From positions 2,542,001-2,606,000 of the forward strand of contig NC_039494.1 in the NCBI RefSeq assembly GCF_003590095.1: a stretch of DNA of 64,000 nt. The letters run 5' to 3'. The notes beneath the pieces were generated by a model that was not told where the DNA came from, made no database searches, and was given only the letters and a program-made list of their open reading frames with translations. Within the stretch, counting starts at the first letter, position 1, and every line of letters begins with the position of its first letter. The DNA is from Trichoplusia ni (lineage: Eukaryota; Arthropoda; Insecta; Lepidoptera; Noctuidae). Positions 26,901 through 39,738 of this stretch are shown piece by piece. A program made the translations under genes and the position numbers.

Positions 26901-28440
26901 GGCCGCTGCGCTGCTTATGTAACGCACAGATACATATGACTGTTCAAACAAGCTCCGGCGTTATTACCAAACCTACTCCGTGGGCAGACATCTAAGCATT
27001 TAATGAATTCTATTTGCGTATCAGGTTTCCAGTTTAAGGAGGGCGATAAATCAATAGGACTCGCTCTGCTGGTGTCAAATTCTCAGCAATTTATGTGTCG
27101 TTTAACTCTCGATGACAGATTTCTGGAGTTATGTAGGCATACATTATGTGTTTAAGAACACCACATCGGCTTAATAACAGCTTGCCGGGAACGCGACGCG
27201 TCCACCAAGGTCACTGTTTTATTATATTTTTACTGGCGATTAGCATAAACTTTTGCGCGTCGACGCATTTCGTTTTATTGTGGTAGTTTATGTTCAGTAT
27301 TATAAACATTGGCAGTTTCTTCCTCGTGGGTACTGGTGCGGGCGATTAGGGTTCAGCGCCAGCACTTGTGGTCTCATTTATGGCTCGTATACTTGGTTTA
27401 CAGACGCCGTTCTAGATAACGATGTATTGATGGCTTTTGGATTAGCCCTTCAGCGGGACGTCTTAAGGTTCGCGACGCAATAAAATTAGCGCTTCGAGTT
27501 ATCTTTGCCGCGGTCGCTCGTATATCAATTTATATGAGAATTAAATACCCAACCGGGCCGAGATGTCAATCGGTCATTACAATGGAATTCAATAAACTAA
27601 ATGGCGTATGGTATGAGTGAGTGTTCGGCTCGCTACCGTGTGGTATCAGATTCGGTAGCGGCCGGTATCTCGCCCATTACTTTATCATCTCTTATCGGGA
27701 CAGTGTCTCTGTGTCGAGCCGAGCGTCCCAGATGAATCTGTCGATACTTAAATATCATAGAACCTTGTAGTTTTATGTGACCAAAAAAATTAAACAACTC
27801 CAATCTCATGATCTGTTAGTCAGTAACTAGAGGTTAGAATTCGAAGATTCCATATAAAAAATAAAAGATCGTTAAAGAAATACTTTGCATGTTTCGTTTA
27901 AGATATGAACACCAAAGTATTTGGGAAAGGTTAATACAAAATGTTCTCAATTAGCTTCGACTTACGGTTGACTTTGCAATGCTTGGGAAATGATCTAACA
28001 TTTCAATGTTATTTTATTACAATCTCTAACATTGACCTGTTAAACATTGTTAATACGTATGATTTATTTTCTAACGTACCATTAATGCTTTTTATTTAAG
28101 TATCTGTTTCTGTATTCACAGTAAATGTCATTTTGTTATTGATTGTTTGTTCGTCGAAATGATTGCAGTACAGTACATACGTATTCTACCGAAGCTGCCT
28201 ACAAAATTAACAGTACAGTTATAAAAACATAATATGAAGGTACATTTTGATCCATTATTTGTTGATATATGTACATAAATAACGCACATAACCCTTTCCT
28301 CGGCAGACGTTAACGATCGTCTCGTAAACCGCGCCGACTTAGAAGCGTCAACGTATTACGTTTAATGAATCCATAACCCTTTATTTCCTCCTAAAATTAA
28401 TTTATAATGATAATAACTTATCATAATTAAATATTGGTTT
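23946..28440. other. Gene-free; 25.0-27.75 kb of balanced composition, probable regulatory DNA
   Basis: From about 25.0 to 27.75 kb composition is clearly less AT-rich than the surroundings, with scattered CpGs, no simple repeats, no recognised transposon and no protein-like frame over 100 codons. Clusters of ATTA/TAATTA cores (26355-26395) are typical homeodomain targets. This is what conserved non-coding or enhancer DNA looks like, but conservation cannot be judged from one sequence. Confidence 0.35.
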
Positions 28441-31400
28441 TGTAAGTGGCGAAGCGGCGGGGTGCTGCGGTGGCGCTACCGGAGCCCTGGCCCCCAGGGG
28501 TGCGAGACAATCCCACGGTACCACTGCCATCGTATACCAAAGAATGTCAGAACCAAAAAATATTTTTTGCCTCAAATTCCGAACGGAAGTGAGGCAAAGA
28601 TTTTTATCGTGAGTCTATGGTTTGGTTTGATTGTTATATGTTGTTTATTAATGTCTAAGGATGCAGGTGGAAAAGACAAACTTCATAAAAAATTGCTTAT
28701 ATCGCTTTTCATTTTGATATTTTTTCAAGTCGGAATAGATGATTCTTTTCTCTATAAATCCTGAAATTAGAAGTTAGGAAGAATCTGTAGTGACAATAGT
28801 CAAATTTGAATCTTTAGCAAATGGTCTTCACTTGACCAGAAGTTTCCTTGTTTACAAATACAGACCGACACGCTAAACATGTTTACTGTCCTAAATGTAA
28901 AATGCATACGTTCTTAGAATTAGATCTTTTACTAAGTAATTGTCATTATCATAAGGTAAAAACATCATATATTTAGAAAAGAAAAGTCACCAGCCTACGT
29001 CTATTCCACCAAAACAAAATAGACCGTAGTTAAAACTTCTTGGAAGCCGGTCGCGTCCAGTCCATCAGTGAGCGAGCACCATCACTCACAGCTTTTCACT
29101 TATAATGATGTTAAAAATGTTACCTAACAGACCGTCTTGTCCACCCATTGTACTCAATAACAAACAAAAAACAAAACGACTTAAAAAATGACTCCCAATT
29201 TATTTAGAGTATAAAAAAGCCACGTTTCCCATGACACCAACTTGGGAGTTCAGAATTGTCCACCTTAGATTTATTCCTTTCTTTTTTTATTTGAACGGTT
29301 TGACATTTGGGAGTCGGGTCACTTATTAAATTAGTCTTTGTATTTAAATGTGCATTAATTTATACAGCTAAGTGCTTCTGGTTTGCTTTCGAGTGTTTCT
29401 TTATGATCTGTATTGGGTATGAGAGTTTTATGTTTATTGGCTGTATGTTTGAGTGGTGTGCTGAAGTTATGGTTGGTATGATTTCATATACTTTTTGTTT
29501 TATTAACTTGCATTGATTACTGTGGAGCTTCGGGTTCGGGATTTTGTACGATGTTAGCTTAGCGTGTAGGTGGGAAAACATTATTTCAATAATATAAATA
29601 ATAAAAAAATACTAGGATTGAAGAGACAACTTTCTAATGTCCGACATATTCTTAAAAAGTATGAAAGACGTTTCCGAAAACGATACTTTACATAGTGTAG
29701 TTTTTGGGGTTTCGTACCTGTAGGGTAATATGGAAACCTATGACTAAGGCTCTATTGCTTGTCACCAGGCTGTGTGCTGTACAATGATACCAAGGCAGTT
29801 CAAGATTTCACAGACGATGTGTTGCTACTACTGATTTAACGGTTGACAAATTATTTTCTGTTTGTCTGTCTGGAAATTGTGTTTTCTTTAGACTATCCGT
29901 AGGTACCCTAGCGTTGCGAGTATGACCCACACTTTCCATTTTTTATCAATCACTTTTTGTGTCCACATTCTCCTTTAAAGTACGCACAATAACAGACGCA
30001 GAATTATTAAGGGTGTTTGAAAAAAGAGGAGCGTTTGTTCATAAGGTAAATGATTAGGTATAGTATGCTGAAACGTCATTGTTTTAAAATACACATAATG
30101 TTATACGTCCTAAATACTTTAGCAACAAAAACCATATCATTTACAAGCTTTCATACTTTTTCTGTAAACACAATACAAAGCGTAGAGATTTATTTTTAGT
30201 TCAAGAAATACTGTTCTTTATCACGCGACGCGCCAAGTGTTATTTTCCTTGTTATGATTAAAACAAATACTGCCTTACTAAAGCACATAGTTCCCGAACG
30301 TTTATGATGCTCCAAAAAAGCGTTGATGCATAAATACCGAATTTATTTCCAATATTCTGTTCCCCTTATCAGGTAAAACCGTTTGCTAAAATAAAATTAA
30401 AAGAACAGATATTAGTACTGAGTGTTGCTTTAATTTTCTTAGTGTGCTTAAGATAACATAATTAGGTGATTTCGACGAATATTTTTGTTGGGAACTGGAT
30501 GCAATTGGCAAAGATCAGGGATGCATAAAATGAATGTGCTCTATATTATAACAGTTTTTTTGGAGTTGTCAATGATCGTTTGTATTTAATGGACGTTGAA
30601 GAAAAGTTTTCACTTGCAGCTTAACTCGCAATAAACATTTTTGAGAATGTTAATTTTTCAAATGCCTTTCATTTGGTGTTTCTGTCGTATTACAGAAAAA
30701 AGTCCTGCCTTCTTTCTATTTACAAATTGAGAAGTAAAGTTTTTATTCAGCAATCTTTTGCTTTAATAATATCAGTAACTATTTGATAGATAGCCAGATT
30801 TGATAGTGCAAAATCAACAGTTTATTATTTCAAGTAGGCCATTTTTCAGGTACTTTCAAAACGTTATAGTAACGACTAATTTCGCGGTTCCAAAACGTAT
30901 TACCATCATAAAAAAATTGTCATATTAAATATATCTACCTGTACAAAACAATACCAAAAACACAAACAATGGAAATTCAATCTAAATCGTGTGAGAACAA
31001 TCCTACATGACGGGACCAACATCCGAAGTTCTCAGTAACAGTGCATACCAAGTAACTGATGTTCAACATTTATCCTAATGTACGTATCTAAATGTCGTTT
31101 GATCTCAACAAAAATATTTCAATGCGCCTGATAAAAGGTTGAAGAAAAAAGCCCGGTCGAATGTGGCACGGTGCTCGTAAGGTACGGAGTTCTGGGAAAC
31201 CACGCGGTCACCGTCATATCATGGACGTAGGGATGTAACACACAAATATGGTCATATCGATAGTTTTCAAATAAGACGTAGAAAGTTTTATCACGAAAAC
31301 GATTAAAAGTAAATTAAGTTTAAAATCGGATCAGGATTTTAATAACATGTTTAACGAAATTAGCCGAATTAGCTATGAAGAAGAACCAATAAGATACTCC

Positions 31401-34400
31401 ATGAAAGAACCTATTAAGCGAAATTAGTATTACAAGAGCATTAAGCTCAGTGAAGAAAACCAGTTTGTGGTATTTTATTTTTTCTTCATTGTATTTTTTT
31501 TGCATAGTTCCAACTATAAACCATGTTCAATAAAAATCGATAAAAAGTTTTTAATATAAAATGATCGATAGAAAGTCAAGTTAGTTCAGGGACATCACTA
31601 GAGGCGTAGAGGCGCAGGCGCAGGACAGATGATCAGTCATGCGCGAGATGCCCGCGATAAGCAAGCGGTAGCCGCTCATTAATCTACCCACTCCCCACTC
31701 TAACCCACCACTTTACCAATTAACCAAACACGACGTACATACGTATCTAAGGTTCTAAGAAAGACAGCTATCCTAAAATATCTGACAGAAGAGTCGATGT
31801 GACAATATTACATGATTTATTACGCCTATTAAGTGAATAATATTTCATACGCTCTCGAATGACTATCACAAAAAGTGCTACTTGAATAGGAGCTTGTGAT
31901 ACTATAGATTGCGTAGCGGTAACAAATGACTGGCGCGAAATTACAATCATTCTCTGATCGTAATAATTTGCATAAAAGAATAAGTCTTTTTTTACAATTT
32001 CTTACGCAAATTTCTACGTGTTTTAATTGAGTTCAATTATTAAATGCAATTAAAAATACTAAGTAAAATGTTGACACAAATCAGATTTCGAGATTTTATA
32101 GAGACATAAAATATTTTTCTTAACACTTTCGACACTTTCCATCGTTGAACTCGATTAAATAAAATTATTGACTTTATAACGTCGAAATAATGATTGTAGT
32201 GCAATTATAATTACGTGAGTACAGACAACAGAGAAAGTCCGTGATGTTCTTTAAAAGTCGTCTAGTTGTTTATAAGTAAAGTTGCACTTACCGAGGTGCT
32301 TTTTACACTCAAATTTAAATGTAGGTACGATGTTACGGCGTGAAAGAAACGATACCAGCTAAGTTTAGTGTTCTGATGGCTAATTATCTGTTTGCGATGT
32401 CGACTCTACCTCCCATAATTGCCCGAAAAAGTTTTGACACCTAACGGCACTTTATTCAAATCGTTCTGTAACAATAATGAATTTAATTGTCCGCGTTATT
32501 CGCTCAGAAAGCATCGGGGTTCATAATATTCGCAACTTACTGATATTGCTTTTAAGTGGCCTACATAACTATGTTGGTGCATTACACGCGGACGCAGCGA
32601 TTTTAACGTCGCTCGGTAGCAATCATAACCCGGGCGACGCTCCGGCAATTACTAAAGAGAATTTATCAATCAAGAGGCGAGTTTACGAGGACTGTCGACT
32701 TAATGTCTCAGCAGTAAAACGCTGCGTTTGTTTAATGGAATTCATTTGGGGCATAATTGAGGGAGTAAGGCGCGCGGCGGGCGGCCGCTGCCGAATTTAA
32801 AACTACAACTGTTTTATGCCCTTTGTTGACTACCTAATACATAAATTTGTTGATATTTATATTGGTGATTAAATTCTAAATTATGATTAGCTGAAGCCGC
32901 TGGTTATTTTTACATAAAAGCTCACGCTCGATCACGTTTGCTTGTATAGTTTTATCCATGCACAACTTGTACAAAGCAACATAAATAACATGGTAAGGCA
33001 ATGGGCATGCATTCCTTGACGCTCAGATATTTCGCAAACAGAAGGCCTATCCATCATATCTTCGCATCTCGGTAGCGCTATTGAATACTCTGCAAATGTA
33101 TTGCAATACATCTACACATAATGACTTCGTCCTGACCAGGATACTCTACAATCTAGTTTTATGTTTTTCTTTTAAAATATTTAAAAAAGTTTAAGTTAAG
33201 CTTTGCAAAAGCCTATAAATTTATTGTCCCAGTCATTGGACATATTATTCAAGATTCACATTTTCTTTCTCCTCTTTTGATTTTTAAATGCTTCTGTATT
33301 TATCTTTCAAAGATGTTAGTTTATTATAATAATACTTTTATGATACTTATGGGCAGAAAGAAGGCTTCGCTGTAGGGATCCCAACACATCAGCTCCTTTA
33401 CTTACATCGCGTTAATTAAAATAATAACGACTATAACAAAATCAAAACAAATTAATACGTGTTTATACCTTTTTTTGAAAAATACGATACAGCGTCCGCA
33501 TCTACTTAATTTAGACGATTTACCGTATTTCGGATAGCGTCGTGTACCTTCGCCCGATTCTCGGAAGTCGTAAACGCTCGGCATAGTTGCGCGGGCGCAG
33601 CCTGTAGGTATATCATCCAGCTTTCTACGTATATGTCGTTGGAGGTTGGCGTTTCGGTCGTTTACCCGAAAATCCGGATGAAAAAATATAAATGATGGTC
33701 CGATTTGGTAAATAAGTGGTGGGTGTGGGTGTCCCACTTCTGAGAAGTCAGAATGGCGCAATCAACACTTGGACTAAGTTGACCTGAATAATATTAACTT
33801 GAGATCAAAAATAGCACTTTAAGTGTCTTCTTTTATGTCATTAAATGTAAATTTCTGTCATTTATTTCAACATCTGTTTTTATGGTATGATGATTCTGTT
33901 TTACTTGTAATACAACAAAAACATTTCCTGTTTTCTTGGCTATAGTGCCTTATCATTTTAAGGATTGAGAAAACCAAAATATCAAATCTTTTAAACTCCT
34001 AGCTTAAGAAGAGGTCGCATATTGAGCAAAAAAAAACTTGTAATTGTTTTATTACATAATACTTTATAGCTACCCTCCTACTTTCCATGACCTCATCAAA
34101 CCCTACCTATATAAGGCAAATCAATTTCAAAAACGTTCAGCAATCGTTCGCATTAACCGACGTGCATCTTTTTCTCAGCTAATTCTTCCATATCATACAT
34201 ACACGATGCCCATTTTATTAGCATTAGCATGAAAATATAGAAATCTTATTAGCGGAAGGTCTGATCTTTTATGCGGCATTATTTATTGGCTATTAATAAT
34301 GTAGATCTAGTTTTTGCATAGTAATTTAAGTCAGACATGCTGGCACGCCGGTCTAAATAATAACTGGACATATACGTACTGGATTCCTACCACTATCTCC

Positions 34401-37400
34401 TAAAATTGTATTGTTGCAGGTGTGTAAAAGAGACACAAATCTACGCTGTATAGCGCGTTATCTCTTTCCTACATTCCACCGCAGCGCTCTTTCGTTAAGA
34501 AGTGGTGCTACGCCACCTGTCTTAGAACGAACGCTTAGCATTACAATGGGTTGCAAAGAAAATAATTGTTTTTCCTAGTACCTTAGTTATTGTGATCCAG
34601 AAGCGCATACCGATAAGCTTTTCTTAGATCTGTGTTTATATTACCGATTCATTATTGCATTAGCTTGGTATGTCGACTGCGATATCTTTATCATTCTTAG
34701 GGTGTAACAAATGGCGATTAAAGATATTTAATAACTGCTATAAATGGTGTTGAGAATTGAGTAATAGTCGTTGAAAATATAAACTGAGTTCATATAGGTG
34801 GGTAGTGGGAAAAACAGCAATAGAAAGATGAAAATATGTAGAGATAAACGAATAAAGTAAGAAGAGTAAGCGAGAGAGAGGAAGAGATAACATTATATGA
34901 GAGACTAATATACAAATCTGCAAAGAAATCAAATATAATAATTATCAAATTATTTGCATAAATACAATATTCCCGAAAGCAATATCTCTATAAAATGTAT
35001 TTTCGTTTAAATTAACATTAAATCGTTGTTTCCGAAAATGACGGATTTCAGTAATGTTTCGTCACATTCCAACGTTTTGTAAGTATACAAGAATTATGTT
35101 TTATTCATGAGTGACTGTAATGCACGCCGCGAATGTTTCTGTAATGTCCAACAACTATTATAAATCCTGTAATGCGAAAATAATAAGTTTAATGTGGTTT
35201 TACAACTAAAGTCCAATTTGTAGTAAGCGGACATGGAAATGTTATTTTAAGTGATATTTTTATTGATTCATTCCTTTTTTTTCGTTAAATTCCCCTTGAT
35301 TTAATTTTAATATGATTCGTAAACATTACGCAAAAATTGGCAAAGAGTTACAAACGCAAAACATTCAGAGAACCTTGTATATATGAGTAACAAGGTTCCT
35401 CGTATCAGATACCGTCGATTAATTTGACAAGCCCCGAGAGTACTTTGTCCAAAAGCTTCCCAAACACACAATACCCATTCAAATAAACGACGTCAGAAAT
35501 CAATGGAGTCAACGCGCACAGCTCCGTGGCTCTGGCACACTCTATTTCCATATCATTAAGCTCCGCAAGCGAGTGTCGAACCAACTTATTAATATCGTAT
35601 AGCGGTCAAAAGTTAATCGGCTTTAAGTCGCTCGTATCGCCCACGAAGATTCATCACAATCGTCATTATTCACACACAAATTATGTAATTTCAATAAATG
35701 GAGCTTATTGAATAGTGATGAGCGTCGGTAGGCCGAGACGGGACCCCTGCCGAGAAACCCCACTATACCACACTGCAGCAATCATAACTTACCGACTCTT
35801 ATCCCATCCAACAGCACAACACTATCCAATGCTCATCTTGTACTAGCTAACACTAAAAATTCAATTCAAAACAAGCAATGTAAACTGTCCAATTCTTTGA
35901 ACTATAGAAGGAATAGTTGTAGTGGTAGATAACTTTCCAATAAGCACTTAGATCCTCATTGTCTAAAATAAATGTATTTTGTTTGGATAAATCGTGCGAG
36001 AGGAGCGGAGGTCGCGACGAGTGTTAATGAATCTGAACTTTATATGTGAGTACAGAGTACAATAACGTTAATATAAATACTACTCGTAAATGGTATCTGT
36101 GTGTCACGCAGAACAAGCCAGTGACTCATAGATTAAGTTTCCCTGAACAAAACTCATGTAGAAATGTTTTATTTGTTGTTTTCAAAATACATATTTACGG
36201 ATATAATGAAAAGTAAAAAACTCAGAGAACCAGTCCGATTTTTTAAACAATTACTCTATTTTCATAAACTTGCTACAGAAAACACTTCAAATTGTAATTT
36301 AAAGACTCAACGTTGCTTGTATAAACTACCTATAGGTACACCTGTACAAGCAGTATCTATCTGTACGCATCTGAGTTCAAAACTAATTGTAAAGGGAACA
36401 TACACAGGTAATTTATCATAGCTGTTTAAGAAAGCAGCACAATAAAGCGTTAAGTGCTAAGCGACTCCCCACACGTCTGTAATTGATTTATAGGCAAATA
36501 TTAAATCTGTTCTCACTAAGTTCCCACATGACTAATGACTCTACCCAACACCGTTTAAGGTTTTGTTTTTCTCCCATTAATTCATCTCATATGCGCACTT
36601 GTCAGCCATTGATTGACGCACTATTCTGTGCACAATAGTACGAGTAAACTTATAACAGCTACAACCATTGATGTAAGCATGAATACAATTATTAAACCGC
36701 GGCAAAAGAATTTCAATGATAATTAAAAAGAGAATGTAAAAAGCCCGTATAAAAGTTTACACAGCACACCAACAAAGAATGCAATTTAAAACTCAGTATA
36801 ATTAATTTAGACGCGCGCATATCAATCACATGTGTATGGTGAATATAAAATGTCAACAAAACGTCGGAGCGCAAGAGCATCACACTTATCAAAACAATAC
36901 AAAACGCGGGATGTAGTCGATAATGATCGCGGCCACGACAACCCTCTAACTCCATTTTTTATGGGTTGACATCGCGCTAATAATACTCATGAGAAAAATG
37001 CGCGCCGGACCCCCGTCATCTTCCTTTTGTTTTTAATTTCTACCTCAGTGGCACCGATTTAATTGGGCTCAACTCGAGCGAGCGCACCTTCGTATTTCAC
37101 CTCGGCTCGCTTCATTTGAATATTTAAAGCATTTCGGGTCCCCGCCGTATTATTTTCTTTATTTACACAATATTTATATATTTATTTCAGTGCCGGCGTC
37201 ATTTATTCGGTGACGTGACTTACCGATGTCGCGTCCTTCCCAGTATCGACATAGTTAACGCGGTGAATTCTCTCGCGTTCCATTTAAAAGTTTGGAGTTG
37301 TTTCTTTGGTTTGTCTTTTTGTCCGGCTGCGTCGCTGCCGCGTGTGGCGAGCGCTGCTCTTCGTTGTTTTCTCGCCAGCCCTTATCTTCGACAAGATTGC

Positions 37401-37902
37401 TCGTTTTTAAATGAAGTTATATCGTCCCGATTGAACACCGGACCACGAAGGCGAGGCGAATTTTTAATTAGTTTCCGAAGATAGAGAATTTTAAGGAGGA
37501 ATGCGGGAGCCGTGTTGGCAGTGCGCGCGGATATCTTAATTGAGACGAACGCACCGTTTCGAACACCGAGTGGTGATTTGTTAAATACTTCGAGATTAAT
37601 TATGAATTAAAGACTTAAATCGACGTCCGTGCAGCGGTGTACGCTAACTCAATGTCCCGGTATTCGCTAATGAAGAGAATTAATGAACGCCATTTTTCGT
37701 AGTGCCATATTGAAGGATCGCGTGTAGCCGCGCAGACCCCTCACGTCAGTGCTATGCGATTATTTCATTAGCGATGATACTTCAAGCAAAAGGAATACGA
37801 CTCGCATTAACTCTACTTGTTCGTAAATGACCAATTGACAGGGTAATTAATAAATGTATTTAAAATAATTAAATTGAAATGTTCAATTAAATAAATGTTA
37901 AA
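28441..37902. other. Gene-free stretch with several balanced-composition islands
   Basis: No supported gene. Balanced, CpG-bearing patches occur at about 28445-28550, 31600-31690, 32380-32810, 33480-33760, 35470-35770 and 37000-37800. Open frames at 32477-32800 (107 codons) and 33402-33761 (minus, 119 codons) fall in such patches, have no recognised motif and no good start or splice context. A phrase near 34420-34545 (ATCTCTTTCCTACATTCCAC, GGTGCTACGCCACCTGTC) resembles a dispersed moth repeat. A TAATTA-rich context at 37.5-37.7 kb resembles homeodomain target clusters. Confidence 0.4.
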
Positions 37903-38592
37903 ATATTACTGTGAAGGAACAAGAGCCACAACATTAAAGCCGATGTTATCAGGTTCCCGGGCGATAAATTCACGGCAGACTTTTGCCGCGTCTTCTAGGA
38001 GACGTTCAGGAGTAGTGGGGCCATGGTTTATGGGGAATGACTTGCGTCCGTCCAGTTCGAACAGGTGGCCGTCCTTGTGGATGAAAGTAACAAAATGATT
38101 GTTCACAACTTCATCGGCTTCAGCTCCCGCTTCGTTCCCCGAGCGTACTATCTCCCTGTAAGCGTCTAAAATAGCAGTAGAGTTCTCTAAAAGTGCCCCT
38201 TTAGCTGTTGCGTCAAGTCCCTTGGCTTCCTTCAGATAGTTCTTCAATAGTCCGTCCTTAAGTTCGATATTGTGAGTGTTGTTAGCGACGCTGTGCACCA
38301 ACGCGATGGTCCCACACACATTACTTAGAACTTGCTTCAGATGGAACACGTCTTTGGGAGCTTGAGACCCTTTGCTCAACAGGTCACTCTCTTGGTCCCG
38401 GCGATGTTTCTCGTAGGCATCGGAGAGCGGGAAGAGAAGGACAATAGCTAGAACAGGTCGCGGAACCCAGTTGAGAGCATCCTCTTCCAAACCTATCACG
38501 TCAACCATCCGCCATTTGTCTGACACGCCCAACTTCTGCAAATACTTATTCATGGTCTCCGGATTGGATTCCATAGGTAATGCGACGGCCAT
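37903..38592 (-). CDS. Uch: Ubiquitin carboxyl-terminal hydrolase, UCH-L3/L1 type, intronless
   Basis: A complete 228-residue cysteine protease of peptidase family C12, close to the usual 223-230 residues. It removes small adducts from the C-terminus of ubiquitin and processes ubiquitin precursors in the cytosol. The active-site set is present: Gln87 (HLKQVLSN), nucleophile Cys93 (NVCGTIALVHSVANN), His166 (NNHFVTFIHKDGHLFELDGRK) and Asp181 (ELDGRKSFPINHG). The Gln-Cys and His-Asp spacings (6 and 15) are those of human UCH-L3. The crossover loop is around residues 145-163. I chose the first ATG because ALPMESNPETMNKYLQKLG aligns with the UCH-L3 start; it sits in a good context (CAACCATGG). There is no intron, no poly(A) tract and no AATAAA within about 400 bases downstream. 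It could be an old retrocopy or an ancestrally single-exon gene; the frame and catalytic residues argue that it works. Confidence 0.95.
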
Positions 38593-39479
38593 GGTTGAAT
38601 TATTAGCTTAAATTATCAAGTGAACAAGCTTAGTTAATTAAAACAGTACCTACGATTATTCGTAGACGTATGACACTTTCTTAGTGGGAACGTCAAGATT
38701 TTTGCTGTTTATGATGACAGTTGCTTTATGAGTGTTTTCTGAAAAGAGTTTGATTTGTAAATGACATATGAAGGTTCTATATGATTCATGCCTCTCTTTG
38801 TAGTGTAAATGAAAAAACTACTTCTAGTTAATGAATAGGATACTTAACAGCATTTATGCCAATACATGTCAAAAAACTACAAAATAATATTTTACAGTAT
38901 TTAAATCAGTAGGTACTACAGCTACGTCATCTAAGACTTTGTGATACATAGGTTGAGTAGTCTGTGGTGATACAACTATCGAACATAACTTACAGATATT
39001 ATTGGCATGTGTTATCATTATTAATTGGTACAAAAAAGCAGGTGTCCTTATTACTTAGTTAATTCACTACGCCGGCGGTGTGTACATAATTTTTAATACA
39101 TTTCAGAAAATTATGTTCCATTAAATGGACAATTCACATGACCATTTCGTATTCTGTTACGTTTTTGTGATATCGCGTGATGTTTAAATGTCTGTTTTTG
39201 TTTTTTAATGCAAATTAACAATATTTGCGTGGTCGGGACAAAAAATAATGTTGAGCTTTCCTCAAGCGTCATACTTAGTAGTTTAGTTTTTATTAAAAAC
39301 CTGACAACACGTCGGAAAGTGAAAAGTTATAAAAAGTTGTATTATTTTATATGAAGTTACATCATTAATGAAATGTTCAGTAATTATTAAGTTTTATTGT
39401 GGAAATGAGCTGTCTATGTCTCTGTAAGAATGATAGGTAATTTTTTTTTTTAATAAATAATAATAATCGTTGGTAATCC
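38593..39479. other. Region upstream of Uch, no gene seen
   Basis: AT-rich. It must contain the Uch promoter if transcription starts nearby, but I see no convincing TATA box or CpG island at a normal distance from 38592. Confidence 0.4.
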
Positions 39480-39738
39480 GTGTTAGCTTAAATAAAATAA
39501 ATGAAATGAAAATGAAATACATGCGGACGACATCACATACATTGTTCTGAACCCAAAGTAAGTTGCTAAAGCACTTGTGTTATGGAATTCAGATATAACG
39601 AAGGTACCACAAACACCCAGACCCGGGAAAATGTAGAAATGAGAATTTTTACATTGACCCGATCGGGGATCGAACCCGGGACCTCAGAGCTAGCGACACC
39701 TTGAAACCGGTGCGTACGCCACTCGACCACGGAGGTCG
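39480..39738 (-). mobile_element. tRNA-headed SINE, near full length
   Basis: The minus strand begins CGACCTCCGTGGTCGAGTGG, with an A box (TGGTCGAGTGGCG) and B box (GGTTCGATCCC) either side of ACCGGTTTCAAGGTGTCGCT. The body then contains GTCTGGGTGTTTGTGGTACC, ACACAAGTGCTTTAGC and AATGTATGTGATGTCGTCC and ends in an ATTTC/TTTATT tail. I recognise this series of phrases as a common lepidopteran SINE. It is the best-preserved mobile element in the window. Confidence 0.8.
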
